From assembly GCA_020633195.1 (NCBI GenBank), contig JACKEC010000023.1, positions 132,188 through 196,187 of the forward strand: a DNA stretch of 64,000 nt, given 5' to 3'. Position 1 is the first letter of the stretch. Every line of letters starts with the position of its first letter. The notes beneath the pieces were generated by a model. The model was given only the letters and a program-made list of their open reading frames with translations, ran no database searches and was not told the origin of the DNA. Position numbers and translations under genes: made by a program. Source of the stretch: Sandaracinaceae bacterium. GTDB lineage: Bacteria > Myxococcota_A > Polyangia > Polyangiales > Sandaracinaceae. This document shows, piece after piece, positions 1 to 8,582 of this stretch.

Positions 1-1078
1 CGAGGAAGCCGTCTTGCAGCATGCGGACGCACGCGATGGTCTCGATCGCGCCGCAGGCGGCGAGGGTGTGGCCCATGTGGCCCTTGAGCGACGCGGTCGG
101 GATCGCGCGCTCGAACAGCTCGTAGGTGGCGTGGGACTCCTCGATGTCGCCGATGTCGGTCGCGGTCGCGTGGGCGCAGACGTAGTCGACGTCGTTCGGG
201 TCCACGCCCGCCCCGTCGAGCGCGAGCTGCATCGAGGCGCGCATGCCGTCGCGCGAGTTCGCGGTCATGTGGCGGCCGTCGCAGCTCGTCCCGTAGCCCA
301 CCACCTCGGCGAGCGGGGTCGCGCCGCGGGCGAGGGCGTGCTCCTCGGCCTCGAGCACGACGGTAGCCGCGCCCTCGGCGACGACGAGGCCGTCGCGGCG
401 CGCGTCGAACGGGCGGGGGCTCTGGCTCGGGGACTGGTTGAAGCGGACGCTCGTCGCCATCAGGAGGTCGAACGTCACCGCGGTCGCGTAGTGCTGCTCC
501 TCGGAGCCGCCGCAGATCATCACGTCCTGGGCGCCGTGCTGGATCGCCTCGAACGCGTAGCCGATCGCCTGGGTCGAGGTCGTGCAGGCGCTGTTCACGG
601 GGACGATGCGGCCGCGCACGTTGAAGTACTGCGAGAGGTTCGCGGCCGCCGTGTGCGTCATGAACTTGAGGTACGCGGTGCCGTCGAGGCCCTTCATCGT
701 GTGGTCGGTGAAGAGCTTGCCGCAGAAGTCCTCCATCGACTGGTTCGACGGAGACGTGCTGCCGTACGCGAGGCCGCAGCGGCCCGACTCGATGATCTCG
801 GAGCCGAGGCCGGCCTGCGCGACGGCCTCCTCGGTCGCGTAGGTCGCGAGCAAGGCGACGCGGCCCATCGTCCGCCGCTTCTTGCGGGGGTAGCGCTTCT
901 CGAGCTCGAGGCCGTCGACGTTGCCGCCGAGGCGCCCCTGCAGGTCGCTCACGATGTCCCACTCGGACATGTAGCGGACGCCGCTCCGGCCGCCGCGGAT
1001 GCCCTCGATCATGGCGTCGACCGAGTGACCGATGGGGCACGCGGTGCCCATCCCGGTGATGACGACCCGGCGCGTCAC
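1..1078 (-). CDS. Beta-ketoacyl-ACP synthase (KAS II/FabF-like), 3' end cut by window
   Basis: Condensing enzyme that would extend acyl chains carried on the neighbouring ACP. From the GTG at 1078 about 359 residues are visible. The N-terminus VTRRVVITGMG is typical of FabF-type enzymes. The nucleophile is Cys165 in VNSACTTSTQ, one catalytic His is in AHATATD near residue 303, and LKGHMGHT lies near 332-339. The C-terminal end, with the glycine-rich Phe-Gly-Phe-Gly-type segment, lies outside the window. The start overlaps the stop of the dehydratase by 4 bases (GTGA at 1075-1078), so the two are translationally coupled. With the ACP and FabZ-like genes this matches the gene content of aryl-polyene or specialised fatty-acid loci. 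Which product is made cannot be told here. Confidence 0.9.
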   Translation of the reverse strand, partial: MTRRVVITGMGTACPIGHSVDAMIEGIRGGRSGVRYMSEWDIVSDLQGRLGGNVDGLELEKRYPRKKRRTMGRVALLATYATEEAVAQAGLGSEIIESGRCGLAYGSTSPSNQSMEDFCGKLFTDHTMKGLDGTAYLKFMTHTAAANLSQYFNVRGRIVPVNSACTTSTQAIGYAFEAIQHGAQDVMICGGSEEQHYATAVTFDLLMATSVRFNQSPSQSPRPFDARRDGLVVAEGAATVVLEAEEHALARGATPLAEVVGYGTSCDGRHMTANSRDGMRASMQLALDGAGVDPNDVDYVCAHATATDIGDIEESHATYELFERAIPTASLKGHMGHTLAACGAIETIACVRMLQDGFL

Positions 1079-1494
1079 GGCAGGCCCGCCATCACGTTGA
1101 TCGAACCCTCCGCGAGCAGCTCGCCCGCGCGCTCGAGACGGCACTGGATCTGGGCGGTCGGGCCGATGGCCATCTTCTCCTCGCAGTGGATGTCCACGAC
1201 GTCGCCGACGCGGAGGACGTCGCCGTGCAGCTCGAGCTTGCGGGTGCCGAGCACCGCGCCGCCGGCCATCGGGACGCCGCGGTCCCCCGCGAGCAGCGAC
1301 ACGAGCGAGCACGCGCTCTGCGCGAACAGCTCGAGCGCGACGAGCAGCGGGACCTCGCCGTCGGCGACGAACGGCATGTCCTCGCGGATCGTCGTGCGGC
1401 ACGTGACGCGGAGCCCGTCGTGGTGGATCACCTCGTCCACGAGGAGCATCGGCGGCCGGTGCGGGATCAGCGCGTCGATCGCCGGGAGGGTCAA
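1075..1494 (-). CDS. FabZ/ApeP-like 3-hydroxyacyl-ACP dehydratase
   Basis: Single hot-dog-fold dehydratase of 139 residues, the usual length for FabZ/ApeP-type enzymes, predicted to remove water from 3-hydroxyacyl-ACP. The sequence shows PHRPPMLLVDEV at residues 11-22, with the likely catalytic His12, and ALELFAQSA at 53-61, with the likely catalytic Glu55. This pair is the standard FabZ-type active site. The gene is coupled by 4-base overlaps to the ACP upstream (1491-1494) and the ketosynthase downstream. ApeP-type aryl-polyene dehydratases have the same compact form, but a general fatty-acid role is also possible. Confidence 0.85.
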   Translation of the reverse strand: MTLPAIDALIPHRPPMLLVDEVIHHDGLRVTCRTTIREDMPFVADGEVPLLVALELFAQSACSLVSLLAGDRGVPMAGGAVLGTRKLELHGDVLRVGDVVDIHCEEKMAIGPTAQIQCRLERAGELLAEGSINVMAGLP

Positions 1495-1805
1495 TCGTCG
1501 TCCTTGCCGAAGAGCGCGCGCGGATCCGGCGGCGCGCCGGCCTCGCCTTCGGCCTCGGGGCCCTTGGCGATCTCGGCCTCGACGAACTCGATCAGCTCCT
1601 GAACCGTCCGGACCTTGCGGGCCTCCTCGGGATCGGGCCGCCGTCCGGTGACCTCGCGCAGCTGCACGAAGATGTCGATGGCGTCGATGCTGTCGAGGTC
1701 GAGCTCCTCGTAGAGCGTCGACTCCGGCTGGATCTCGCTGGCCTCGAGCTCGAAGGACTCGACCAGGATCTCCGTGATCCGCGCTTGGATTTCGTCTCGC
1801 GTCAT
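1491..1805 (-). CDS. Acyl carrier protein
   Basis: Carrier of 104 residues starting MTRDEIQARITEIL. The phosphopantetheine attachment Ser39 lies in EELDLDSIDAID. After the four-helix core there is an acidic, Pro/Ala-rich tail of about 25 residues ending in FGKDDD, which is longer than a typical ACP. The ATG at 1805 is chosen because the carrier fold begins there; the open frame continues upstream but carries no fold. It is the first gene of the coupled ACP-dehydratase-ketosynthase set and is divergent from the YjbR-like gene at 1918, leaving about 110 bases for two promoters. Confidence 0.88.
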   Translation of the reverse strand: MTRDEIQARITEILVESFELEASEIQPESTLYEELDLDSIDAIDIFVQLREVTGRRPDPEEARKVRTVQELIEFVEAEIAKGPEAEGEAGAPPDPRALFGKDDD

Positions 1806-1917
1806 GAACGTTTCCGCCGGGGTCGATGCCACGTTTCGCGCGCTACGTCTAGCGCCCCGACAGGGACGGTGGATCCGCCCCTCGGATTCTCCAGGGCGTG
1901 AGCGTACGCTCGGGGCG

Positions 1918-2442
1918 ATGCCTGCTCCGAAGGGTCCCCACGACGCCGCGCTGCTCGAGCTGCGAGCCTTCGGGCTGGCGCTGCCGGGCGCGCACACCAA
2001 GAGCCCCTGGCCCGGTCACCTCGATCTGGCGGTGAACGACAAGACGTTCGCCTACCTCAGCCTCGAGGGCGATCCGCTCCACATGTCGTGCAAGCTCCCC
2101 GAGACGAGCGAGGAGGCGCTGATGCTCCCGGGCACGAAGCCGGCCGCCTACGGCCTCGGCAAGTGGGGCTGGGTCGCCATCGCCTTCGAGCCAGAGGACG
2201 CGATCCCCGTCGACATGCTCCGCGAGTGGATCGAGGAGAGCTACCGGTCGCAGGCCCCCAAGGCGCTCCTGAAGCAGCTCGATCCGAGCGCGGGCGCGAG
2301 GTCCGCGGCGAAGAAAGTGTCCGCGAAGAAGGCCGCGCCGAAGAAGGCCGCGCCGAAGAAGGCCGCGCCGAAGAAAGCGCCCACGAAGAAGGCCGCGCCG
2401 AAGAAGGCCCCCGCGAAGAAGGCCCCCGCGAAGAAGCGTTGA
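1918..2442 (+). CDS. MmcQ/YjbR-like protein with histone-H1-like Lys/Ala/Pro tail
   Basis: Protein of 174 residues. Residues 1-120 resemble the MmcQ/YjbR family (a CyaY-like fold, proposed but not proven to bind DNA), including the block KSPWPGHLDLAVNDKTFAYL and the segment KWGWVAIAF. From about residue 128 the sequence is a low-complexity basic tail of repeated KKAAPKKA/KKAPAKK units ending KKR, like eukaryotic H1 or bacterial HU/H1-type tails. The tail suggests nucleic-acid binding; this is an inference. The start is the ATG at 1918, where the family fold begins. The next gene follows after 12 bases, so co-transcription is likely. Confidence 0.8.
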   Translation: MPAPKGPHDAALLELRAFGLALPGAHTKSPWPGHLDLAVNDKTFAYLSLEGDPLHMSCKLPETSEEALMLPGTKPAAYGLGKWGWVAIAFEPEDAIPVDMLREWIEESYRSQAPKALLKQLDPSAGARSAAKKVSAKKAAPKKAAPKKAAPKKAPTKKAAPKKAPAKKAPAKKR

Positions 2443-2454
2443 GCCGGGCGGCCC

Positions 2455-3207
2455 ATGCACCCCGAGCCCTTCCACCCCTTCGGCCTCACGCACCTGGTCA
2501 CCGTGCTCGTGGTGACGGCCACCATCGCGGCGACCGCGTGGGCGGGCCGGCGCGTGGGCCTCGCGCGGGCCCGGACGGGGGGCAAGGTCCTCGGCGCGTT
2601 CTTGATCGTCTACTACGGGGTCGAGGGCTGGGTCCGCGTGACCTACCTCGGCATCCCGCCGGTCTTCATCCTGCCGGCGGAGCTCTGCAACGCCCTCTTC
2701 TTCATCGGCGCGTTCGCGCTCTGGACCGACTCGAAGGTCGCCCACGAGATCGTCTTCTTCTGGACCTTCGCGGGGACCGTCCACGCGCTGATCACCCCGA
2801 CCCCCAACGAGGGGTGGCCGAGCCTCGAGTACGTCCGCTACTTCGCGGCCCACGGCCTGCTCGTCCTCACGGCCGTCTACGCCGTCGTCGCGCTCGACAA
2901 GGTCGTCACGCGCTGGTCGCTCCTGCGCGCCGCGATCGCGCTGCAGGTGTGGGAGGCGATCGTCGCGGTCGTCGACTGGACCCTCGATCAGAACTTCATG
3001 TACCTGAAGCGCCCGCCGCCCTCGCCGACGCTGATCGACGCGCTCGGGCCCTGGCCCGTCTACCTCGTGAGCCTCGAAGCCATCGGGCTGATCTCGTTCG
3101 CGATCTGGCTCGGGGTCCACGCCGCGGTGCGCCGCGTGATGCCCGTGCGAGCCAGCGCCCGGGTCAGCGTCGCGACACCCGCATCCGAAGTGGCCCGCTC
3201 GGCCTGA
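2455..3207 (+). CDS. YwaF-like (TIGR02206-type) integral membrane protein
   Basis: Multi-pass membrane protein of 250 residues with about six to seven hydrophobic segments. The N-terminal FHPFGLTHLVTVL, the central LPAELCNALFF, the TPTPNEGWPS...AAHG block and the C-terminal NFMYLKRPPPSPTLIDALG then PWPVYLVSLE are the hallmarks of the YwaF-like family. The function of that family is not established. The 3' end overlaps the convergent P450 gene by 44 bases (3164-3207), so the two transcripts would be antisense over their tails. Confidence 0.8.
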   Translation: MHPEPFHPFGLTHLVTVLVVTATIAATAWAGRRVGLARARTGGKVLGAFLIVYYGVEGWVRVTYLGIPPVFILPAELCNALFFIGAFALWTDSKVAHEIVFFWTFAGTVHALITPTPNEGWPSLEYVRYFAAHGLLVLTAVYAVVALDKVVTRWSLLRAAIALQVWEAIVAVVDWTLDQNFMYLKRPPPSPTLIDALGPWPVYLVSLEAIGLISFAIWLGVHAAVRRVMPVRASARVSVATPASEVARSA

Positions 3208-4534
3208 GCGTCACCCCGGGGACCGGCACGACGTCTTGCCCCTCGACGAGCTCGAGCCGGTAGCGCGACGCGATCCGCGCGAGGACCAGGGTCGTCTCCA
3301 TCAGCGCGAACGCGTTGCCCACGCACACGCGCGGACCGCCGCCGAACGGGATCCACGCGTAGCGGTCCATGGCGTCGCCGCGCTCGCCGAGGAAGCGCTC
3401 CGGGTCGAAGCGCTCGGGGTCCTCGAAGAAGCGCGGATCGCGGTGCGTGGCGTACGGCACCAGCGAGACGTCCATGCCCTTCTCGATCTGGAAGTCGCCG
3501 ATCTGCGTGTCCGCGACGCACGTCCGCAGGAACGTGAACGCGGGCGGCCAGCGGCGGAGCGTCTCCTTGATGAACGCGCGGGTGTAGTCGAGCGCGTGGT
3601 AGTCGTCCGCGGTCGGCGAGCGGCCCATGAGCACGCGGTCGAGCTCCGCGTGCAGCTTCGCCGCGACCTCGGGCTCGCGCGCCAGCTCGACCCACGCCCA
3701 GCCGAGCGTGTTCGCCGCCGTCTCGTGGCCGGCGATGAACATGGTCACGATCTCGTCTCGCGCCTGCTCGTCGGTCATCCGGCCGCCGCCCTCGTACTCG
3801 GCCCCGAGGAGCAGCGCGGCGAGGTCCCCCGTGTCCTCGACGGGCCCGTCCTCGGTGGGCCGGCGCGCGCGGATCAGCCGGTACACGACCTCGTCGATGC
3901 GGCGCACCGCGCGGTCCTCGCGCATGCGCTGCGGCGTCGGGAACCAGGCGGGCAGGAGCGTCCACGCCGAGTTGTTCGCCTCGAGCATCCCGTGGAGCGC
4001 GTGCGTCGCCTCGCCGATCACGTCCGCCGACGCGCCGACCTCCTCGTGGAACATCGTGCGCCCGACGATGTGCAAGGCGGCGTGCATCATCGCGTCGTCC
4101 ATCGCGACGACGTCGCCCTCGGTCCAGGGCTCCATCGCCTCGTCCGCCGCGCGGACCATCGCGTCCGCGTAGGCCGCCACGCGCTTGGCGTGGAGCGCCG
4201 GCGCGACCAGCTTGCGCTGCTGCTTCCACAGCGCGCCGTTGCTCGACAAGAGGCCCATCCCGCCGAACTTCGCGAGGCCCTTCCGGCGGCTCGTGTAGTC
4301 CGCGCCCTTCTCGAAGCACTTCGCCTCGGTGACGAGCACCTGCCGGATGAGCTCGGGCGAGCGCACCAGCACCTGTCGGCGGCCGAGGACCCGGAGCTGG
4401 AAGATGTCGCCGTACTCTTCGAACGCCGAGAGCACGAGCCCCAGCAGGTCCGCGCGCACCGCCTTCATGAGCTGGTAGGCGCCCCCGATCGAGTTGGCGG
4501 GCGGCGGGCCGGGGATCTCAGTCGAGGCGCGCAT
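3164..4534 (-). CDS. Cytochrome P450 (first of two in the window)
   Basis: Heme mono-oxygenase of 456 residues with no membrane anchor. The I-helix motif AGHETAAN lies near residue 270, the ExxR motif is KETLRRWP, and the heme loop FGGGPRVCVGNAFA contains the thiolate ligand Cys404. The sequence style (CYP4/CYP102-like ETAAN helix and FGGGPRVC loop) is common among fatty-acid or lipid hydroxylases, but the substrate is not known. The start overlaps the end of the GMC oxidase gene by 17 bases, placing it last in the exporter/oxidase operon. Confidence 0.92.
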   Translation of the reverse strand: MRASTEIPGPPPANSIGGAYQLMKAVRADLLGLVLSAFEEYGDIFQLRVLGRRQVLVRSPELIRQVLVTEAKCFEKGADYTSRRKGLAKFGGMGLLSSNGALWKQQRKLVAPALHAKRVAAYADAMVRAADEAMEPWTEGDVVAMDDAMMHAALHIVGRTMFHEEVGASADVIGEATHALHGMLEANNSAWTLLPAWFPTPQRMREDRAVRRIDEVVYRLIRARRPTEDGPVEDTGDLAALLLGAEYEGGGRMTDEQARDEIVTMFIAGHETAANTLGWAWVELAREPEVAAKLHAELDRVLMGRSPTADDYHALDYTRAFIKETLRRWPPAFTFLRTCVADTQIGDFQIEKGMDVSLVPYATHRDPRFFEDPERFDPERFLGERGDAMDRYAWIPFGGGPRVCVGNAFALMETTLVLARIASRYRLELVEGQDVVPVPGVTLRPSGPLRMRVSRR

Positions 4535-5957
4535 GCAAGAGCTCCGCGGCCCGGTGGGCCATCGCCATGATGGTGATCTGGGGGTTCACGCCGAGCGCGG
4601 TCGGGACCGCGGCGCCGTCCACGATGAAGAGGTCGGGGACGTCGTGGCACTCGTGGGTCGGGCCGACCACGCTCGTCTTCGGATCGACGCCCATGCGCGC
4701 GGTGCCGAGCGGGTGCACGGCGGACAGCGCGAAGTCCGACGGCTCGAGGCGCGCCGCGCGGAGCCGCGCGAGGCCCTCGGCGTCCACGATCTCGTCGAAG
4801 CCGCGCACCGCCGGGTAGACGACCTCGGCGCCGGACGCGAGGCACAGCTCGACCGCGAGCGCGACCCCTCGCTTCAGCTTCGCCGCGTCGGCCTCGCTCA
4901 TCGAGTAGGTGATCGCGACGCGCGCGCCGCGCCCCGGCCGCACGCGGCCGCGCGAGTCGTCCTCGATCATCGCCCCGAACGCGGCGAGGTGCTCGTAGCG
5001 CTCCATCGCCTCGACGAAGCGCGCGCCGACGAAGGGGAGCGCGACCGCGACCACCTCGGGCGGGTTGCCCGACTCCTCGATCATCACCCCGTCGCCCGCG
5101 AGCTCCTCGATCGCCCAGCTCTGGGGGACGTTGCGCTGCATCTCGACGCGCTGCGGGAAGCGCGCGAGGACGGGCGCCGCGGGGTGCACCGAGAGGTTTC
5201 GTCCGAGCAGCCCCGAGCCGTTCGCGATCCCCTGCCGCAAGAGCAGGATCGGCGTCATCAGCGCGCCGCACGCGAGCACCGTGGCGCGCGCCTTCACGCG
5301 GACCGTCGCGCCGCCTCGCGTCCTCGCGAGGACGCCCACGGCGCGGCCTCCCTCGAGGAGGACCTCGGTGGCGCGGGTCTGGGTGTAGAGCTGCGCGCCG
5401 GCTTCGAGCGCGCGCGGGACGTAGCTCTCGTTCGTGCTCGCCTTGGCGCCCGTGGGGCAGCCGAACATGCAGCGGCCCTGGCCGTCGCAGCCGGGCGCGT
5501 TGCGGCCGATCGCCTCGCTCTCGAGGCCGAGCTCTCGGAGGCCCGCCTGGATCGCGCGCGCGCCTCCGCCGAGGAGCCGGTCGGGTGTGGGCGCGACGCC
5601 GAGGATCGCCTCCACCGCCTCGAAGTGCGGCGCGAGCGCCTCGTCGGTGAGCCCCTCGAGCCCCAGCTCCTCGCGCCAGCGACGCAAGATTCGTTGCGGC
5701 GTTCGGTAGCACGTGCCCGAGTTCACGGTGGTCGAGCCGCCCACGGTCACGCCCGTCCAGACGGGCATCATCACGTTGCCCATGGCGAGGGTCTGGCCGC
5801 CCTCGCGGAACATCGCGCGGCGCGCCTCGGACGCGCGGCCGACCATCTCGTGACGGCCGAACCAGCGCCCCTCCTCGAGCAGGAGGACGGCGTGCCCACG
5901 GCGCGCGAGCTCGTACGCGACGGGGGCGCCGCCCGCGCCGGTGCCGACCACCACCAC
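4518..5957 (-). CDS. GMC-family FAD alcohol oxidase (C-terminal part of an apparently frameshifted fusion)
   Basis: FAD-dependent oxidoreductase resembling long-chain-alcohol or cholesterol-type GMC oxidases. The nucleotide-binding motif VVVVGTGAGG begins at the GTG at 5957, followed by MGNVMMPVWTGVTVGGSTTV (substrate/FAD region), the cysteine-rich CDGQGRCMFGCPTGAK, and the C-terminal catalytic pair His (about 415, SAVHPLGTARMG) and Asn (about 458, GVNPQITIMA). The N-terminal helical part expected in this subfamily, ending PRWLAQVVDG, is present immediately upstream but in another reading frame. The gene therefore probably continues from 7033 through a one-base shift near the G-run at 5984-5988. 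The GTG start is only the best one in this frame. Confidence 0.8.
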   Translation of the reverse strand: MVVVGTGAGGAPVAYELARRGHAVLLLEEGRWFGRHEMVGRASEARRAMFREGGQTLAMGNVMMPVWTGVTVGGSTTVNSGTCYRTPQRILRRWREELGLEGLTDEALAPHFEAVEAILGVAPTPDRLLGGGARAIQAGLRELGLESEAIGRNAPGCDGQGRCMFGCPTGAKASTNESYVPRALEAGAQLYTQTRATEVLLEGGRAVGVLARTRGGATVRVKARATVLACGALMTPILLLRQGIANGSGLLGRNLSVHPAAPVLARFPQRVEMQRNVPQSWAIEELAGDGVMIEESGNPPEVVAVALPFVGARFVEAMERYEHLAAFGAMIEDDSRGRVRPGRGARVAITYSMSEADAAKLKRGVALAVELCLASGAEVVYPAVRGFDEIVDAEGLARLRAARLEPSDFALSAVHPLGTARMGVDPKTSVVGPTHECHDVPDLFIVDGAAVPTALGVNPQITIMAMAHRAAELLHARLD

Positions 5958-7033
5958 GTCGACCTCGAGCTCGACGTCCTCGGCCCCCTTCGCGCTCGAG
6001 ACCGTGCGCCGTCGACGACCTGCGCGAGCCAGCGCGGCGCTTCGGGCGCGATCGGCGCGTAGGTGCGCGTGCCCGTCGCGGCCGCCACGCGCGGCGCGTC
6101 GAAGTGGGATGTCTTCACCAGCGCGACGAGGCCTCGCAGGGCGTGGCGGAGCAGGCCCGGCGCGTCCTGCAGCCAGCGCCCGATCACGCGCTCGCGGTCC
6201 GCGCGCGAGAGCGCGCTGAAGGGCTCGCCCTCCTGCAGCGCGGCGGTCACCTCGACGCCCCAGAGCGCGAACCGCACGAGCCGGCTCGACTCGGGCGGCG
6301 CCTCGTCGAGCGCGCGCTGCACGTCGTCCACGGTGTCCGCGCCCGCGCTGGGGAGGGCGGCGCCGGCGGGGGCGACCGCCTCCGCGAAGCGCGCGAGGAC
6401 GACCCGCTCGTGGCCGCGGACGCGCCGCCCCGGCAACGGGACGAAGCGCCCGACGTCGCCCATGAAGCGGTCGTACGCGGCGCCGTGGAGCGCGCGCAGG
6501 TGGCGCTCCTCGTAGCGCACCTGGATCTGGATGAAGACGAGGTAGCCGAGCGCGCCGAGGACGGTCAGCCACGAGGGCGTGCACAGCGTGATCGACCAGC
6601 CACACACGATCGCGCCCACGTAGATCGGGTTCCGGACGACCGAGTAGATCCCGTCCTGGACGAGCGAGGTCGTGTTCTCGTCGATGCCGATGCGCCAGGA
6701 GCGGCCCATCGTGCGCTGGGCCTCGACCACGATCGCGAGCCCGCCCACGTAGAGCGCGGCGCCCGTCCAGAAGAGCCACCGCGGGACCGGCGTGACCCAC
6801 AGCGCCTCCGGGCCGAAGTACGCGTAGACGGGCCCCCACAGCAGGTGGCCGGCGCCGAGGAGGCCGACGACGAAGCCGACCGCGCGCTCGCCCGCGTCGC
6901 GCCGCGGCTGGTGGAACGTGAGACCGCCCGAGGGGCTGTCGCGCCGCGCGCGCGCTCGCAGGATCGGGAGCACCGTGCCCGCGCCGATCCCGAGCAGGAC
7001 GAGCACCAGCACCGTGACGCGATCGTAGGTCAC
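5771..7033 (-). CDS. Isoprenylcysteine-methyltransferase-like membrane protein with GMC N-terminal helical region
   Basis: From the GTG at 7033 the first 195 or so residues form an ICMT/PEMT-like membrane methyltransferase, with several hydrophobic helices and the conserved block ENTTSLVQDGIYSVVRNPIY followed by RYEERHLRALHG. Without a stop this runs into a helical segment (FAEAVAPAGAALP ... PRWLAQVVDG) that normally precedes the Rossmann domain of bacterial long-chain alcohol oxidases. After about position 6000 the frame is out of register and the last 75 residues are probably not real. The start overlaps the adaptor gene stop by 4 bases (7030-7033). Either a genuine methyltransferase-oxidase fusion carries a frameshift, or two genes have been joined. 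Confidence 0.7.
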   Translation of the reverse strand: MTYDRVTVLVLVLLGIGAGTVLPILRARARRDSPSGGLTFHQPRRDAGERAVGFVVGLLGAGHLLWGPVYAYFGPEALWVTPVPRWLFWTGAALYVGGLAIVVEAQRTMGRSWRIGIDENTTSLVQDGIYSVVRNPIYVGAIVCGWSITLCTPSWLTVLGALGYLVFIQIQVRYEERHLRALHGAAYDRFMGDVGRFVPLPGRRVRGHERVVLARFAEAVAPAGAALPSAGADTVDDVQRALDEAPPESSRLVRFALWGVEVTAALQEGEPFSALSRADRERVIGRWLQDAPGLLRHALRGLVALVKTSHFDAPRVAAATGTRTYAPIAPEAPRWLAQVVDGARSRARRGPRTSSSRSTWWWSAPARAAPPSRTSSRAVGTPSSCSRRGAGSAVTRWSAARPRRAARCSARAARPSPWAT

Positions 7034-7881
7034 GGCTCGACCACGACCTCGGCGCCCGCGGGGACGCCCGTGATCGCGACGTGCTCGTCGTCGCAGACGC
7101 CGAGGGTGACGGGGGTCTCGGTCACCCACAGGCCGTCGCGGACGCGCACGAACGCTCGGCCCTCGCGCACCGTCACGGCGGCGCGCGGCACCATCGCGTC
7201 GACCTCGACCGCGGGCTCCTCGAGGACGACCTCGAGGTGCTGGCCGACGACCGCGTCGACGCCCTCGGGGAGCGGCGCCCACGCGAGCCGTACGTCGGCG
7301 CGGGCGCGCGAGGCGACGTCGTCCAAGGGGTGCTGGCGGCGCTCGATCCGCGGGGCCACCCGCGACAGCGCCGAGGCGTGCTCCCCGACCCGCGCGGTCG
7401 CGCCGACCACCGCCGAGGCGGCGTCGCGCTCGTCGATCTCGACGCGGAGCTCGAGCGCCGAGGTGTCGGCGATCTCGAAGAGCGGCTCGGGCGACGGCAG
7501 CAGCGTGCTCAGCGCGTCGCCGACCTCGACGTGGCGGCCGAGCACCACGCCGGCCGCGGGGGCGCGCAGCGACTCGTCCTCGCCGAGCAGGTCGAAGCTC
7601 GGGCGGTCGCCGCTCGGCTCGAGACCCAAGAGGATCTGGTCGCGCTCCACCGTGTCGCCGACGCGCGCGTCCACGCGGGTGACCCGGCCCGGGACGGCTG
7701 CGACGACGTGGGTGACCCCGCCCGCCGGCACCACCTCGCCGCGCGCGACGATCGCGCGCCGGATCGCGCCCGAGGTCACCTCGACGGTCTCCGCGGTCGC
7801 GTTCGCGCGCAGGCGAAGGCCCAGCCCGAGGGCGACGAGCGCGGCCACCACGCCGAGCCCGATCTTGGTCGTGCGGCTCAC
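7030..7881 (-). CDS. HlyD/MacA/DevB-like periplasmic adaptor of an ABC exporter
   Basis: Membrane-fusion protein of 283 residues: an N-terminal membrane anchor (IGLGVVAALVALGLGLRL), a biotinyl-lipoyl-like half GRVTRVDARVGDTVERDQIL, its counterpart LRAPAAGVVLGRHVEVGDAL, and a beta-barrel domain to the C-terminus. The coiled-coil hairpin between the lipoyl halves is very short, so contact with an outer-membrane channel is uncertain. The GTG start at 7881 overlaps the ATPase stop by 4 bases. The permease, ATPase and adaptor together form a MacAB/DevBCA-type tripartite exporter. Confidence 0.85.
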   Translation of the reverse strand: MSRTTKIGLGVVAALVALGLGLRLRANATAETVEVTSGAIRRAIVARGEVVPAGGVTHVVAAVPGRVTRVDARVGDTVERDQILLGLEPSGDRPSFDLLGEDESLRAPAAGVVLGRHVEVGDALSTLLPSPEPLFEIADTSALELRVEIDERDAASAVVGATARVGEHASALSRVAPRIERRQHPLDDVASRARADVRLAWAPLPEGVDAVVGQHLEVVLEEPAVEVDAMVPRAAVTVREGRAFVRVRDGLWVTETPVTLGVCDDEHVAITGVPAGAEVVVEP

Positions 7882-8582
7882 TCTTCCTCCTCGCGGCCGT
7901 GGGCCGATCCGTCGCGCACGATGCGCCCGTCCTCGAGCTCGATGATCCGATCGGTCGGCGTGATCAGCCGCGTGTCGTGGGTGACGAGCACCACCGCGGT
8001 GCCGCCGCTCACGTACTCGCGCAGCAGCTGCATCACGCTCTTCGCGGTCGCGCCGTCGAGGGCCACCGTCGGCTCGTCGGCGATCACGATCTTGGGGTTC
8101 GGCGCGAGCGCCCGCGCGATCGCGACGCGCTGGCGCTGGCCCGCCGAGAGCTGACCCGGCCGGTTGTCGAGCCGGTCGCCGAGCCCGAAGCGCACGAGCA
8201 GCTCGCGCGACCGCTCGCGCGCCGCGCGGATCGGCACGCCGGAGAGCGCGAGGATCTCGGCGACGTTGTCGACCGCGCTGAGCGCCTCGAAGAGGTGGAA
8301 GGCCTGGAACACGAAGCCGAGCGAGCGGCGCCGCGCGGCGGTCACCGCCGCGTCGTCCATCCCGGTGATGCGCTCGCCGCAGAGATCGACGTGCCCCGAC
8401 GTCGGCCGGAGCAGCCCGGCGAGGATGGAGATGAGCGTGGTCTTGCCGCTCCCCGACGGACCCATCAGCACGGTGAGCTCGCCGGGCCGGATCGACACCG
8501 AGAGGTCGCGCAGCACGGGCGTCAGGAACGGCGCCTGCCCGTGCGAGAAGCTGAGCCCGTGGGCGTCGAGCAGCGCGGTCAC
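7878..8582 (-). CDS. ABC transporter ATP-binding protein (DevA/LolD/MacB-N type)
   Basis: Nucleotide-binding subunit of 234 residues with a complete set of motifs: Walker A GPSGSGKTT at 41-49, Q-loop FVFQ near 90-93, signature LSAGQ at 145-149, Walker B KIVIADEP at 164-171 and H-loop VLVTHD. The class is that of LolD/DevA/MacB, which power extraction or export rather than import. The start is the GTG at 8582, overlapping the permease stop by 4 bases (GTGA). It ends in an acidic run of Glu residues. Confidence 0.93.
   Translation of the reverse strand: MTALLDAHGLSFSHGQAPFLTPVLRDLSVSIRPGELTVLMGPSGSGKTTLISILAGLLRPTSGHVDLCGERITGMDDAAVTAARRRSLGFVFQAFHLFEALSAVDNVAEILALSGVPIRAARERSRELLVRFGLGDRLDNRPGQLSAGQRQRVAIARALAPNPKIVIADEPTVALDGATAKSVMQLLREYVSGGTAVVLVTHDTRLITPTDRIIELEDGRIVRDGSAHGREEEE

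Noticed and set aside
5984..5988. Programmed -1 frameshift at the GMC junction
   Set aside because: The slippery string only partly fits (AGG to AAG pairing is poor) and no downstream stimulating structure was identified; kept only as a possibility beside simple error or mutation.
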